Shown piece after piece: positions 18,102 to 26,896 of a stretch of 64,000 nt of DNA. Each line of letters opens with the position of its first letter. The stretch's first letter is position 1. The position numbers and the translations under genes were made by a program. Origin of the DNA: JANWXD01 sp035575135 (GTDB lineage: Bacteria; Acidobacteriota; Terriglobia; Bryobacterales; Bryobacteraceae); assembly GCA_035575135.1 (NCBI GenBank), contig DATLYE010000050.1, forward strand, positions 51,909 to 115,908. The letters are read 5' to 3'. The notes under the pieces are model-generated. The model had not been told where the DNA came from. It searched no databases and saw only the letters and a list, made by a program, of their open reading frames with translations.

Positions 18102-19142
18102 TTATATGCCAGTCCCGCGCGGCTGGCCCGCCGCCGCCGGCTCCAGGTTCGAGCGCGCCTCCCGCTGCAGCTCCCGGATCTTGAATCCCGCAATCGCCAC
18201 CGCAATCAGGCCGCCCAGCCACAACGGCACCGTCACGACCACAAACAGCAGCGTGGCGAACCCGGTAGCCGTGGCTTTGTCCACTCCGAAGATCCGCAGC
18301 CCGAGCACGACAAAAAACTGGAACGCGCCTACGTTGCCCGGGGCCTGGGGAATGATCGTTCCCAGCCGGAGAATTACCAGCACCACGGCCGCCGCGCCCA
18401 GCGGAGCCTCCAGACCGTAGCCCCGCATCAGCGCGTAGATCGGAACCACCTGCAGCGCCAGATACAGCAGACTGATGGCCGCCGCCGCATAAAACGTCCG
18501 CGCATTCCCCATGGCATGCAGCCCCTCGACCACGTGCCGCAGCATCTCGGACCAGCGGCTGCGCGAGACCGCCGCCTGCGCATGATGCTTCCGGAACATC
18601 ACGACCCCGAGCGCCACCGCCACCAGCGCCAGCACCAGCGCCAGAATCTGCGAACCCCGCACCAGGTATCCCGGCAGCCGCACGAAGGCCGCCACCAGGA
18701 AGAAACCCAGCACCAGCCAGATCCCGTCCAGCAGGCGTTCCACCGCCACCGAAGAAAGCGCCACCGAAAACGGAATCCGGCACCACTTGCCCTGCACGTA
18801 GGCCCGGATCAACTCCCCCGTACGAAACGGCAGCACTTCGTTGGCAAACAGGCCGATGTAAACGGCTTGCGTCGAGCGCAACACCGAGGAGCGGGCCACC
18901 GGCCGCAGCAGCGTGCTCCAGCGCCAGCCCTGCGTCACATAGACGAGCAGGTCGGCGATGATCGCCACGACCACCAGGTGGGCGTCCGCGGAGGCCAGGC
19001 GCGGCAGCTGGGTCTTCCAGTCAAAGCCCCAATACACCCACAGCAGGCACGCGAGTGAAATCGCGTAACCGGCCAAGGGGAGCAGCCAGGGGGGACCCTT
19101 GCGGGCGCCGGCGCGCCCAGAAACCGAAGCCATGCCCGTCAA
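18102..19142 (-). CDS. Lysylphosphatidylglycerol-synthase-type integral membrane protein
   Basis: 346 residues with about eight hydrophobic segments. The pattern AVYIGLFANEVLPFRTGELIRAY, VERLLDGIWLVLGFFLV and IIPQAPGNVGAFQFFVVLGL is that of the UPF0104/LPG synthase TM domain (AglD-like), found in proteins that handle lipid-linked substrates or flippase-like steps. It lacks the soluble aminoacyl-transfer domain of MprF. Ends in a short charged cytoplasmic tail. It lies 23 bp upstream of the Gfo/Idh start. Confidence 0.82.
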   Translation of the reverse strand: MTGMASVSGRAGARKGPPWLLPLAGYAISLACLLWVYWGFDWKTQLPRLASADAHLVVVAIIADLLVYVTQGWRWSTLLRPVARSSVLRSTQAVYIGLFANEVLPFRTGELIRAYVQGKWCRIPFSVALSSVAVERLLDGIWLVLGFFLVAAFVRLPGYLVRGSQILALVLALVAVALGVVMFRKHHAQAAVSRSRWSEMLRHVVEGLHAMGNARTFYAAAAISLLYLALQVVPIYALMRGYGLEAPLGAAAVVLVILRLGTIIPQAPGNVGAFQFFVVLGLRIFGVDKATATGFATLLFVVVTVPLWLGGLIAVAIAGFKIRELQREARSNLEPAAAGQPRGTGI

Positions 19143-19207
19143 TGCCCATCATGACACAAAGTCCTTCCCCACTCCCCACAGGCGAACAGGACCGTGCCGG
19201 GATGTTC

Positions 19208-20272
19208 TTATGGCCGCGCCGGCTGCTCGGTGACTTTTTCTTCCGGCAGAGGCTCCGGCGTGTCGAAGGTGATGGTGGCCTCCGCCTCGAACTTGCGGTA
19301 CATGCGGAATTCCACCTCGTTCTTGGTGAGAAACTTGCCCTTGCGCATGCGAACCACCGCTCGCAACGGCAGCACGTATTCGCGCCCGCCGATGTTTGTG
19401 TAGTCGTAATCCAGCACCGTGGAGGCCTGCTGGATGGGAAACGAGGGCGGAATCTCCACCGCCTCCAGCGTGATCCGCATCACCGTTAACGTGTCGCGGT
19501 CCACATAGATGAGTCCCTGATAGGCGGGCGTGATCTCCTGCGTCCGTTCATAGCTGACACGCCACTTCGATCGTGGCTGCGCCACCCGGTAGGAGAACAC
19601 GTGCACGCGCCGCCCGCGCAGGGTGGCCCACCGGTCCCAGCGGAACTCGGCCTCCGTTTCCGGCTCGAAAATCTCCCGCATCAGGCTGCCGAATTCGCCC
19701 GTGGACGTGGCGCCGCCGAGCGATTCATACGGCCGGTCCGTGAGCACGCCGTTGACGAGCAGAAGCTTGTATTCTTCTTTCTGTTCGAAGTAAGTCAGGC
19801 GCGCCGTCAGCGTGTCCTGCTGCTGCCAGAATTCCAGGCCCGTCGGGTCCACGTAGCGCCGCGTCACCTGCGTGCAGATAAAATCCGGCAAGCGCCGCAC
19901 GTAGTTGAGGGCGTACTCCCGCACCTCCTTGAGAATGCGCTCCTGCTCGGCACGGCTCGGGGCCGGAATCGGAGCGGGCTCCGCCGAGGGCTTGCCGCTC
20001 TTTGCCGGGGGCAGCTTGCGCGAAGCTTCCTGCAAGGCCCGGAGCGCTTCGACCGTCCGCGGCCCGGCGCCCGCCGCCTGGAGCTCGATGATCGTGCGCT
20101 CCTCCAGCCGCTCGGACAGCTTGAGCCGCTTCAAGTATTCTGCGACGTTCTTGTCGGGATGCCGGAGCTCGATCGAGGAACGGACAAACTGCTCAAGCTG
20201 CGCCACGCTCACCGTCGTCTGGCCCAGAACCACTGCGACGGCAACGAGCAAAAGTGTGCCCCGGCGCCACAT
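19208..20272 (-). CDS. Secreted hypothetical protein
   Basis: 354 residues from an ATG reading MWRRGTLLLVAVAVVLG, a clear signal peptide. The N-terminal mature part is helical (LEQFVRSSIELRHPDKNVAEYLKRL) with a Pro-rich linker (EPAPIPAPSR). The C-terminal 220 residues are beta-rich (FICTQVTRRYVDP, RVHVFSYRVAQPRSKW, GLIYVDRDTLTVMRITLEA, YVLPLRAVVRMRKGKF), with a run like proteins that bind outer-membrane lipids. No named family recognised. Its frame is open further upstream but that part would precede the signal. Confidence 0.65.
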   Translation of the reverse strand: MWRRGTLLLVAVAVVLGQTTVSVAQLEQFVRSSIELRHPDKNVAEYLKRLKLSERLEERTIIELQAAGAGPRTVEALRALQEASRKLPPAKSGKPSAEPAPIPAPSRAEQERILKEVREYALNYVRRLPDFICTQVTRRYVDPTGLEFWQQQDTLTARLTYFEQKEEYKLLLVNGVLTDRPYESLGGATSTGEFGSLMREIFEPETEAEFRWDRWATLRGRRVHVFSYRVAQPRSKWRVSYERTQEITPAYQGLIYVDRDTLTVMRITLEAVEIPPSFPIQQASTVLDYDYTNIGGREYVLPLRAVVRMRKGKFLTKNEVEFRMYRKFEAEATITFDTPEPLPEEKVTEQPARP

Positions 20273-20322
20273 ATCTCTATTTTCCACCGCCGCCCGAGCT
20301 CCGCGACAGTGCACCGGGCGCA

Positions 20323-20775
20323 TCAGCCCGATTGAAGGCGTGCTTTTACCTTTTCGCTCAGCAGGCGCCCGTCCACCCGTTTGCCCGCCAGCCTCGCCTG
20401 AGCGGCCTTCATCACCGCGCCCATCTGCTTCATGGATGTGGCGCCCGTTTCGGCGATCGCCGCCGCCACGGCCGCTTCCAGCTCATCTTCAGTCGGCGCA
20501 GCAGGCAGGTAGGACTCGATGAGGCGTAACTCCGCTTCCTCTTTCTCCGCCAGCTCGGGCCGGTTTCCCTTCCGGAACAGTTCGGCCGCCTCGCGCCGCT
20601 GTTTGACCAGCGAATTGAGCACCTGCAGCTCGGCCGCCTCATCCAGCGGCTTCATGGAGTCCACCTGATGTCTCTTGAGCGCGCTCAGGATCATGCGCAG
20701 TGCGCTCATCCGTGCCTCGTCGCGCTCTTTCATCGCTCGCGTAAGATCCTGCTGGATTCGTTCGATGAGCGCCAT
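20323..20775 (-). CDS. yqeY: GatB/YqeY domain protein
   Basis: 150 residues: MALIERIQQDLTRAMKERDEARMSALRMILSALK, then helical repeats with KQRREAAELFRKGNRPELAEKEEAEL and the C-terminal GatB-tail-like MKQMGAVMKAAQARLAGKRVDGRLLSEKVK. The family resembles the tRNA-binding tail of amidotransferase GatB; role uncertain. It lies 33 bp from a divergent aminotransferase gene. Confidence 0.92.
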   Translation of the reverse strand: MALIERIQQDLTRAMKERDEARMSALRMILSALKRHQVDSMKPLDEAAELQVLNSLVKQRREAAELFRKGNRPELAEKEEAELRLIESYLPAAPTEDELEAAVAAAIAETGATSMKQMGAVMKAAQARLAGKRVDGRLLSEKVKARLQSG

Positions 20776-20808
20776 GGCCTTTGCTATTCTATAGAATCAG
20801 TTCCATCC

Positions 20809-21981
20809 ATGTACATCCGCAAACAACGGTTGCTGACGCCCGGGCCGACGCCTCTCTATCCGCCGGCCCTGCACGCGATGATGGGATCCGACATCCATCA
20901 CCGCACCGAAGATTTCCGCCGGCTCTACCACCGCGTGCTGGCCGACCTCAAAGACGTCTTCGGCACCTCCCATGACGTCCTCGTGCTGGTCTCCTCCGGC
21001 ACCGGCGCCATGGAAGCCGCCGTCTCCAATTTCTTCTCTCCCGGCGACCCGGTCATCGTTTGTTCGGCGGGCAAATTCGGCGAGCGGTGGGTCCAGATCA
21101 CTCGCGCCTTCGGTCTGGACGTCACCGTACTCGAGGCTGATTACGGCGACGTCGTGGGCCCGGAGCGTGTGTCCGAGGCCTTGGCGCGCCGGCCGGGTGT
21201 CCGGGGCGTCTTCGTGCAGGCTTCGGAAACCTCTACAGGAGCCGCTCACGACGTCCGCGCCATGGGCGAGGCCGTCTCCCAAACCGGCGCCATCTTCGTC
21301 GTGGACGCCATCACCGGCCTCGGCACCATGCCGCTCGATATTGACGGCTGGGGCCTCGACGTCGTCATCGGCGGTTCGCAGAAGGCGTTCATGATTCCGC
21401 CCGGCCTGGCGTTTCTCTCGGTAAGCCCGAAGGCCTGGGCGCGGGCCGAATCCGCCACGCTGCCGCGCTACTACTTCGACCTGCGAAAGGAGAAACAGAG
21501 CGCCGAAAAGGGCGAGTCCAGTTGGACTCCCAGCACGACCCTGCTGCTGGCTCTGGCGGAGGCCCTCGCCTACATCCGCTCCGTGGGCATGGACAAACTC
21601 ATCGAGAACGCACAGGCGCTGGCCCGCGCCGCACGCGCCGCTGTCACCGCCTTGGGACTGGAGCTGTTTGCCCCCAAAGCGCCGGCGGCCTCCGTAACGG
21701 CCGTCAAAGCGCCTCCGGGCGTGGACTCCGGAGTCATCGTCAAAGAGTTCCGAAATCGTTTCGGTGCCATCATCGCCAACGGCCAGGGCTCCATGCGGGG
21801 CAAAATCTTCCGCATCGCCCATCTGGGCTATTTCGATTTCGCCGACCTGTTCGCCGTCATCGCCGAACTGGAGATCATTCTGGCCGCTCTCGGCCGTCCG
21901 GTTCGCTTCGGCTCGGGCGTGGCTGCGGCCCAGCATGTCTATGCCGAGCTCGCTCTGGCCGCCGAGCGCGCCCCGGCCTGA
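20809..21981 (+). CDS. Alanine-glyoxylate/serine-type class V aminotransferase
   Basis: 390 residues starting at the ATG of MYIRKQRLLTPGPTPLYPPAL; longer starts would run through the intergenic promoter region and yqeY. Class V PLP enzyme with DVLVLVSSGTGAMEAAVSNFFSPGD, FVVDAITGLGTMPLDIDGWGLD and the PLP lysine in VIGGSQKAFMIPPGLAFLS. It is followed 60 bp on by serA. The pair suggests serine/glycine metabolism, with this enzyme acting as a serine-glyoxylate or phosphoserine-type aminotransferase. Confidence 0.87.
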   Translation: MYIRKQRLLTPGPTPLYPPALHAMMGSDIHHRTEDFRRLYHRVLADLKDVFGTSHDVLVLVSSGTGAMEAAVSNFFSPGDPVIVCSAGKFGERWVQITRAFGLDVTVLEADYGDVVGPERVSEALARRPGVRGVFVQASETSTGAAHDVRAMGEAVSQTGAIFVVDAITGLGTMPLDIDGWGLDVVIGGSQKAFMIPPGLAFLSVSPKAWARAESATLPRYYFDLRKEKQSAEKGESSWTPSTTLLLALAEALAYIRSVGMDKLIENAQALARAARAAVTALGLELFAPKAPAASVTAVKAPPGVDSGVIVKEFRNRFGAIIANGQGSMRGKIFRIAHLGYFDFADLFAVIAELEIILAALGRPVRFGSGVAAAQHVYAELALAAERAPA

Positions 21982-22041
21982 AGTCAGGAACATGAACCCG
22001 GCGACCGGTTGTGCCATCCCTGACGCGCCTGATCAGGATCC

Positions 22042-23658
22042 ATGAACATTCTCATCGCTGAGCCGCTGGCCCCGGCGGGCCTGGAGCTGCTCCGCTCGCA
22101 GCCCGGTTGGAACGTCATCGTCTCCACTCCGAAAGACTACCTGGAGCACCTGCCCACCGCCGACGCTCTGGTGGTCCGCAGTGCGGTCAAGGTCACCCGC
22201 GAGGTGATCGCGCAGGCGCCCCGCCTCCGGGTCATCGGACGCGCCGGCGTGGGCGTGGACAATGTGGATCTGGAAGCCGCCACGGCCGCCGGAATCCTGG
22301 TGATGAACACGCCCGGCGGTAACGCCGTCTCCGTCGCCGAGCACACCCTGGCCCTGATGCTGGCCATGGCCCGCGCCATCCCGCAGGCCAGCGCCTCCAC
22401 CAAATCCGGCAAGTGGGAGAAAAAGCGCTTCCTCGGCAGCGAGCTGCGCGGCAAGACCCTGGGCGTGATCGGCCTCGGCAGCATCGGCCGCGAAGTCGTC
22501 CGGCGCGCCCGCGCCTTCGAGATGAAGATCCAGGCCACCGACCCCTACGTCAGTCCCCAGGTCGCGGCCGATCTCGGCGTGCCTCTGGTGGACTTGAATA
22601 CTCTCTTCGCCACCAGCGATTACATCTCGCTCCATGTGGCCCTCACGCCCGAGACGCACCGCCTGCTGTCTCGCGACGCCTTCGCGCGCATGAAGCCCGG
22701 CGTGCGCCTGGTGAACTGTTCCCGCGGCGAACTCATCGACGCCGAAGCCCTCCGCGAAGCCATCGAGTCCGGCAAGGTCGCCGGCGCTGCACTGGACGTC
22801 TTCGATCCCGAGCCGCCCCCGCCCGACTACCCGCTGTTCCGCCTCGATGCCGTCATCGCCACCCCCCACATCGCCGGCTCCACCGAGGAAGCTCAGGAAA
22901 TCGTCGGCTTGCGCATCGCCGAGCAACTGGCCGAATACCTGCGCACCGGCGTCGCCATCAACGCCGTCAACATGCCCGCCCTGTCTCCGGAACAGTACCG
23001 CCAACTCGGCCCCTATATCACCCTGGCCGAGCGCCTCGGGGCCTTCGCCGCCCACATCGCCGCCGGCAACCCGAAAACCGTGCGCCTGGTCTACCTCGGC
23101 CGGATCGCCGAAAACAACACCCACCTGGTCCGCAATGCCGGCCTGGCAGGAGTGCTCAACCGCTCCCTGGCCCAGCGCGCCAACCTCGTCAACGCCATGC
23201 AGATCGCAGCCCAGCGCGGCCTGAACGTCGCCGAAAGTCACGAAAAACGCTCCGGGCCCATGGACGCCATCCGCCTGGAGCTCGAAACCGATGCCGGGCT
23301 CACCACCGTCGAAGGCGCCGTCGTTTTGGACAAGCCCCGCCTCATTCAGGTGGATGGCATCTACTGCGAAGCGCACCTTTCCGGACACCTGACGTTCCTC
23401 AAAAACCAGGACGTGCCCGGTGTGATCGGCTACATCGGCACCGTGCTCGGCCGCAACGGAATCAACATCGCCAATTTCTCCCTGGGACGGCGCGAGGCGC
23501 CGCTCAAACCGGGCGAACCGCTGGAGGCGGTGGCGGTCGTGGAAACCGACGAGCCCGTCAGCGAAGCCGTCCTGGCCCAGCTCATGGAAAACCCCGCCAT
23601 CCGTCTTGCCCGGCCCGTCGAGTTCGGCTCCGAACCTTCTGGCCCGCTTCGGCTTTGA
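22042..23658 (+). CDS. serA: D-3-phosphoglycerate dehydrogenase
   Basis: 538 residues, the long SerA form; oxidises 3-phosphoglycerate in serine synthesis. Substrate domain first, then the NAD site TLGVIGLGSIGREVVRRAR, catalytic Arg in NCSRGELIDAEAL, Glu in DVFDPEPPPPDY and His in ATPHIAGSTEEAQE. An ASB insert and a C-terminal ACT domain (GVIGYIGTVLGRNGINIANF) point to allosteric control by serine. Confidence 0.95.
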   Translation: MNILIAEPLAPAGLELLRSQPGWNVIVSTPKDYLEHLPTADALVVRSAVKVTREVIAQAPRLRVIGRAGVGVDNVDLEAATAAGILVMNTPGGNAVSVAEHTLALMLAMARAIPQASASTKSGKWEKKRFLGSELRGKTLGVIGLGSIGREVVRRARAFEMKIQATDPYVSPQVAADLGVPLVDLNTLFATSDYISLHVALTPETHRLLSRDAFARMKPGVRLVNCSRGELIDAEALREAIESGKVAGAALDVFDPEPPPPDYPLFRLDAVIATPHIAGSTEEAQEIVGLRIAEQLAEYLRTGVAINAVNMPALSPEQYRQLGPYITLAERLGAFAAHIAAGNPKTVRLVYLGRIAENNTHLVRNAGLAGVLNRSLAQRANLVNAMQIAAQRGLNVAESHEKRSGPMDAIRLELETDAGLTTVEGAVVLDKPRLIQVDGIYCEAHLSGHLTFLKNQDVPGVIGYIGTVLGRNGINIANFSLGRREAPLKPGEPLEAVAVVETDEPVSEAVLAQLMENPAIRLARPVEFGSEPSGPLRL

Positions 23659-23718
23659 TCGTTCCTCCCTGAATTTGATAGGATTTGTTGATATCACCCT
23701 CAGAGGAGGTCCCCCAAC

Positions 23719-24582
23719 ATGGCGGACTATGCACACCCGGAAGTTCTGGTCAGCACGGATTGGGTCGCACAGCACCGTAGCGACCCTAACATCGTCATCG
23801 CCGAGGTGGACGTAGACACCGCGGCGTATAACGAAGGCCACATCCCGGGAGCCATCGGCTGGGCTTGGAACACGCAGCTTTGTGACACGGTGCGTCGCGA
23901 CATTCTCTCCAAGCAGCAGTTCGAAGAGCTAATGGCTTCTTCCGGCATCAGCAACGACACTACCGTGATTCTCTACGGCGACAACAACAACTGGTTTGCC
24001 GCCTGGGCCTTCTGGCAGATGAAGATTTACGGCCACAAGGACGTCCGCATCATGAACGGCGGCCGCAAAAAGTGGCTGGCCGAAGGCCGCGAGCTTTCCG
24101 TCGAAATCCCCCAGCCCAAACGCACCGTCTACCGCGCTTCCGACCCGGATCTGTCCCTGCGGGCCTTTCTCCCGCAGGTCCAGGTGGCTATGAAGGAGCG
24201 CTCAGCCGCCTTGGTGGATGTGCGTAGCCCGCAGGAGTTCACGGGCGAAATCCTCGCACCTCCGGGATTGCCCGAAACCTGTCAGCGCGGCGGCCACATC
24301 CCCGGCGCCAGGAACATCCCCTGGGCCAAGGCCTGTAACGACGACGGCACGTTCAAGACGTTCGAGGAGTTGAAAAAGCTTTACGAGGCCGAAGGCATTG
24401 ACGGCTCCAAACCCGTCATCGCCTACTGCCGCATCGGAGAGCGATCCAGCCACACCTGGTTCGTTCTGAAGTATCTGCTCGGATTCAACAACGTCGCCAA
24501 CTACGACGGTTCCTGGACCGAGTGGGGCAATCTGGTGGGCGCCCCTGTCGAACGCGGAACCGCGTCGGCCGCAGGCGCCTGA
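23719..24582 (+). CDS. Sulfurtransferase with two rhodanese domains (thiosulfate/3-mercaptopyruvate type)
   Basis: 287 residues with a strong RBS (AGAGGAGG 12 nt upstream). The first, inactive rhodanese domain spans about residues 10-130. The second carries the active-site loop YCRIGERSSHTWFVLKYLLG, with the sulfur-accepting Cys. CRIGERS resembles the actinobacterial CysA-type loop more than the CG[ST]GVT of mercaptopyruvate enzymes, so thiosulfate is the likelier donor. Conserved VDVRSPQEFTGE and GHIPGARNIPW. Confidence 0.9.
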   Translation: MADYAHPEVLVSTDWVAQHRSDPNIVIAEVDVDTAAYNEGHIPGAIGWAWNTQLCDTVRRDILSKQQFEELMASSGISNDTTVILYGDNNNWFAAWAFWQMKIYGHKDVRIMNGGRKKWLAEGRELSVEIPQPKRTVYRASDPDLSLRAFLPQVQVAMKERSAALVDVRSPQEFTGEILAPPGLPETCQRGGHIPGARNIPWAKACNDDGTFKTFEELKKLYEAEGIDGSKPVIAYCRIGERSSHTWFVLKYLLGFNNVANYDGSWTEWGNLVGAPVERGTASAAGA

Positions 24583-24690
24583 GCGGAGGCTGCGCCTCGC
24601 GCTCGCGGGTAAATCACAGCGGCGAACAGCCCCGCGCGTAACCTGGCGGCAAAGCCGCCACGCTCACAGGCAAATCGCTAGAATCAAAAG
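24583..24690. other. Intergenic region with two short hairpins
   Basis: Holds a GAGGC-TGC-GCCTC hairpin near 24585-24597 and a perfect 7-bp stem TGGCGGC-AAA-GCCGCCA at 24644-24660. Neither is followed by a T-run, so termination is only a possibility. Confidence 0.3.
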
Positions 24691-24912
24691 ATGCGGGCAG
24701 AAGACTATCAGGAACGCCGCATCGAAATCAACGGCTGGCCGGTCAACCTGACCAGCTACCGTATCGGCACTGTCTACCATTGCAAGGCGGACAACGTGTC
24801 GCCCGGAGCCGCCCTGGCCCGAACCACGGGCGCCACGCGCGAGGAGGCCGAGGAGAAAGCGATTGCGCGCGCCCGGGAGTTGCTCTCCCGCACGCGCCGC
24901 CAGCCGGTGTGA
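24691..24912 (+). CDS. Small hypothetical protein
   Basis: 73 residues, MRAEDYQERRIEINGWPVNLTSY at the start, then a helical, charged second half (ATREEAEEKAIARARELL). No known motif. The stop overlaps the GTG start of the following secreted protein (GTGA), which supports that this is a real, translated gene. No good ribosome-binding site is visible upstream. Confidence 0.6.
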   Translation: MRAEDYQERRIEINGWPVNLTSYRIGTVYHCKADNVSPGAALARTTGATREEAEEKAIARARELLSRTRRQPV

Positions 24913-25781
24913 AACGCAGAGGATTGGCCGCGCTGGCGGCCGTGGTGTGCCTTGCGCCCGCCGCCGGCCAGAGTCTCCGGGTCTATTCCGAACTCCAGCG
25001 CGTGGATCCCTTCGGCGCCATCGTGCCGCCCGACGCACCGCGCCTGCCCGGCACACGCCCGCGCGAGATCCTCTCCCCCGCCGCGGCGCGCAACGCCTAT
25101 GCCTCGTTCCATGTGGTCGTGAGTTTCCCGAAAGGCGGCGCCTTCACCCTCCACATCGGCCAGAACCCCGAGGGCGCCTTCGGCGTGTCGCTGTACAAGG
25201 AGCGTTACCTGCGGCGCGGCTCCGTGTGGATCCCCGAGGAGCTCGAGCCGGTCAAGCTGCCCTACGCCGGAACACTGCCGGACCGCACCGTCCCGAAGCA
25301 GACTGCCCAGGCTTTCTGGCTGGATCTGTGGGTGCCGGCCCGCACGCCTCCGGGGCGCGTCCGCGTCGAGGTGCAGATGCACGTGGACGGGCGCTGGCTG
25401 ATTTATCCCATGGAGGTGCGCGTCATGTCCGCAACCGTCCCCTCGGCGCCGCTGTTGCAGCCCTTCGAAGCGCTGGGACCCCGTCCTGCCGACACGCCCG
25501 CACGCCGGGCGCTCATCGAATACCTCTGCGGCGCCCGTCCCGCGGTCGCGGGCGCCCCCCGCACCATCGGCGCGTTTTTGTACCGCAACGCCCTCCAGGA
25601 CCTCGCCCTGGCCCGTTCGCTGGAATCGGCTGGCGCCGCTAACCCGTTCGTGACGCAGATGCTCCGCGTCACCGGCGGCTCCGGAATTCGCTCCTGGTGC
25701 GCCGCGCCTTCTTTTCCCGAGGACAGTCCCGAGTGGTACCTGCGCGCCGTGCGGGATTTTCTCCACCGCATGGTACACTGA
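24909..25781 (+). CDS. Secreted hypothetical protein
   Basis: 290 residues from a GTG coupled to the preceding small gene. Signal peptide KRRGLAALAAVVCLAPAAG. The mature part is beta-rich (YASFHVVVSFPKGGAFTLHIG, FWLDLWVPARTPPGRVRVEVQMHVDG, YPMEVRVMSATVP). The pattern resembles the N-terminal beta-sandwich seen in some carbohydrate-active enzymes, but there is no catalytic domain behind it. Function unknown. Confidence 0.6.
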   Translation: MKRRGLAALAAVVCLAPAAGQSLRVYSELQRVDPFGAIVPPDAPRLPGTRPREILSPAAARNAYASFHVVVSFPKGGAFTLHIGQNPEGAFGVSLYKERYLRRGSVWIPEELEPVKLPYAGTLPDRTVPKQTAQAFWLDLWVPARTPPGRVRVEVQMHVDGRWLIYPMEVRVMSATVPSAPLLQPFEALGPRPADTPARRALIEYLCGARPAVAGAPRTIGAFLYRNALQDLALARSLESAGAANPFVTQMLRVTGGSGIRSWCAAPSFPEDSPEWYLRAVRDFLHRMVH

Positions 25782-25818
25782 GAACGAACACGTCGGATCC
25801 CAACCAGCGAAACCGCGC

Positions 25819-25909
25819 GGAGAGATGGCCGAGCGGTTGAAGGCGCACGCTTGGAAAGCGTGTGTAGGGTAACCCCCTACCGAGGGTTCGAATCCCTCTC
25901 TCTCCGCCA
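25819..25909 (+). tRNA. tRNA-Ser (anticodon GGA)
   Basis: 91 nt with encoded CCA. Acceptor GGAGAGA pairs with TCTCTCC. Anticodon stem CACGC/GCGTG encloses TTGGAAA, giving anticodon GGA. A long variable arm (GTAGGGTAACCCCCTAC) and T-loop GGTTCGAATCC are present, all class II features of serine tRNA. Confidence 0.96.
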
Positions 25910-25930
25910 GCCGCTCGCCGAGTTTTGCGG

Positions 25931-25959
25931 TTGACCGCCCGGGGCGGGATCTCTAGAAT
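25931..25959 (+). promoter_or_regulatory. Sigma70-type promoter of tatA
   Basis: TTGACC (25931-25936), a 17-bp spacer and TAGAAT (25954-25959), followed by a short leader with an AAGGAGG ribosome-binding site at 25970-25976 and the tatA ATG at 25981. Confidence 0.65.
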
Positions 25960-25980
25960 GAAAGGTGCAAAGGAGGCCGC

Positions 25981-26148
25981 ATGAGGTCAATCGGCATGCC
26001 CGAACTCCTCATCATCCTCGGAATCGCCGTGCTGCTGTTCGGCGGGCGTAAGATCCCCGAGGTGGCGAAGGGCTTGGGCGAGGGCATCCGCAACTTCAAG
26101 ACCGCCTTGAAGGGCGAAGAGAAACCCGAAGAGAAGAAGCAGGCGTAG
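25981..26148 (+). CDS. tatA: Sec-independent protein translocase subunit TatA
   Basis: A 55-residue protein: short N-terminus MRSIGMPELLIILGIAVLLFG, the single TatA membrane helix with the conserved F-G hinge. An amphipathic helix GRKIPEVAKGLGEGIRNFK follows, with a Lys/Glu-rich tail. TatA forms the pore that exports folded proteins with twin-arginine signals, such as the Tat-like substrates encoded elsewhere in this window. Excellent RBS and promoter upstream. Monocistronic; tatC is not in the window. Confidence 0.93.
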   Translation: MRSIGMPELLIILGIAVLLFGGRKIPEVAKGLGEGIRNFKTALKGEEKPEEKKQA

Positions 26149-26203
26149 GCTTCCTCGAGCCGTCCGCACATCCTGGCGGCTTGGCCTTCCGGTTCCCAAC
26201 AAG

Positions 26204-26229
26204 AAACCCCGCGGACATCCGCGGGGTTT
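26204..26229. terminator. Hairpin terminator after tatA
   Basis: Perfect 11-bp stem AAACCCCGCGG / CCGCGGGGTTT around a 4-nt loop (ACAT). The A/T ends mean it could act in both orientations, though the T-run is only three bases. It lies 56 bp after tatA. Confidence 0.65.
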
Positions 26230-26323
26230 CGTATCTCGGAAACGAATTTCCAATCCGTAGCAGCCGGCGGGGCGATCTGTTCTCCGGCGCCGTCGCTGGC
26301 GGGATGTGCACGCGGGATGGGCC

Positions 26324-26345
26324 GCCCCGCAGCAGGCGGCGGGGC
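26324..26345 (-). terminator. Hairpin directly after the HU gene
   Basis: GCCCCGC / GCGGGGC stem with an 8-nt loop, abutting the HU stop. No T-run follows on the minus strand, so this is a weak candidate. Confidence 0.3.
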
Positions 26346-26647
26346 TACTTTTTCTTCGGCGGCACGATCGCGTCGCGCACGGCTTTGGCCACCCGGAATT
26401 TCACCACTTTCTTGGCGGGAATCTTGATCGTCTCTCCCGTGGCCGGGTTGCGCCCCATGCGCGCCTTGCGCTCCACGCGCACCAGCTTGCCGATGCCGGG
26501 CAGCACGAACACGCCGTTCTTCTTGGTCTCCGCCACCGCAATCGCGGCGTAGGTATCCAGGAATGACTTGGCCACCTTGTTGCTCACGCCACAGCTCTCG
26601 GCGATCTTTCTGACCAGTTGTGCCTGCGTCATCCGTTTGTCAGCCAT
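26345..26647 (-). CDS. HU-family DNA-binding protein
   Basis: 100 residues: MADKRMTQAQLVRKIAESCGVSNKVAKSFL, then the beta-arm core GVFVLPGIGKLVRVERKARMGRNPATGETI and basic tail KIPAKKVVKFRVAKAVRD...PPKKK. It binds and bends DNA as a dimer. Strong RBS (GGAAGGAGG) and a good promoter upstream indicate high expression. Confidence 0.95.
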   Translation of the reverse strand: MADKRMTQAQLVRKIAESCGVSNKVAKSFLDTYAAIAVAETKKNGVFVLPGIGKLVRVERKARMGRNPATGETIKIPAKKVVKFRVAKAVRDAIVPPKKK

Positions 26648-26720
26648 AAACCTCCTTCCGTTTGATTCTCCCGATTGGCATCCGCCGCCGGAGCGGCGAG
26701 CAAAACAAATTTGCTACTTC

Positions 26721-26750
26721 ATGATAAGGGATGCGCGCGGCGCTTGTAAA
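26721..26750 (-). promoter_or_regulatory. Sigma70-type promoter of the HU gene
   Basis: On the minus strand TTTACA (26745-26750), 18-bp spacer, TATCAT (26721-26726), about 70 nt upstream of the start codon. The same -10 and spacing as the rpsT promoter. Confidence 0.6.
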
Positions 26751-26896
26751 GAGAAATGTGCATGGAAGGCCCGTTTTTGTTGGGTTTTTTTAAATGGCAG
26801 GGCCGCCGGAGAGGCTTCGGGAGGGCCGGGGGACGAAACGCGAGCCGCGCTGCGGCGCGGCCCCCGTTTCCGCGCCGCAGCACCTCCCCGCGGAAC

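Noticed and set aside
18079..18786. Upstream extension of the Gfo/Idh gene in the same frame
   Set aside because: It overlaps the membrane-protein gene on the same strand, is Gly-rich, and precedes a proper Tat signal with its own ATG.
22033..23841. 602-residue minus-strand frame opposite serA
   Set aside because: Gly/Asp/Val-rich shadow of serA, which has all catalytic motifs.
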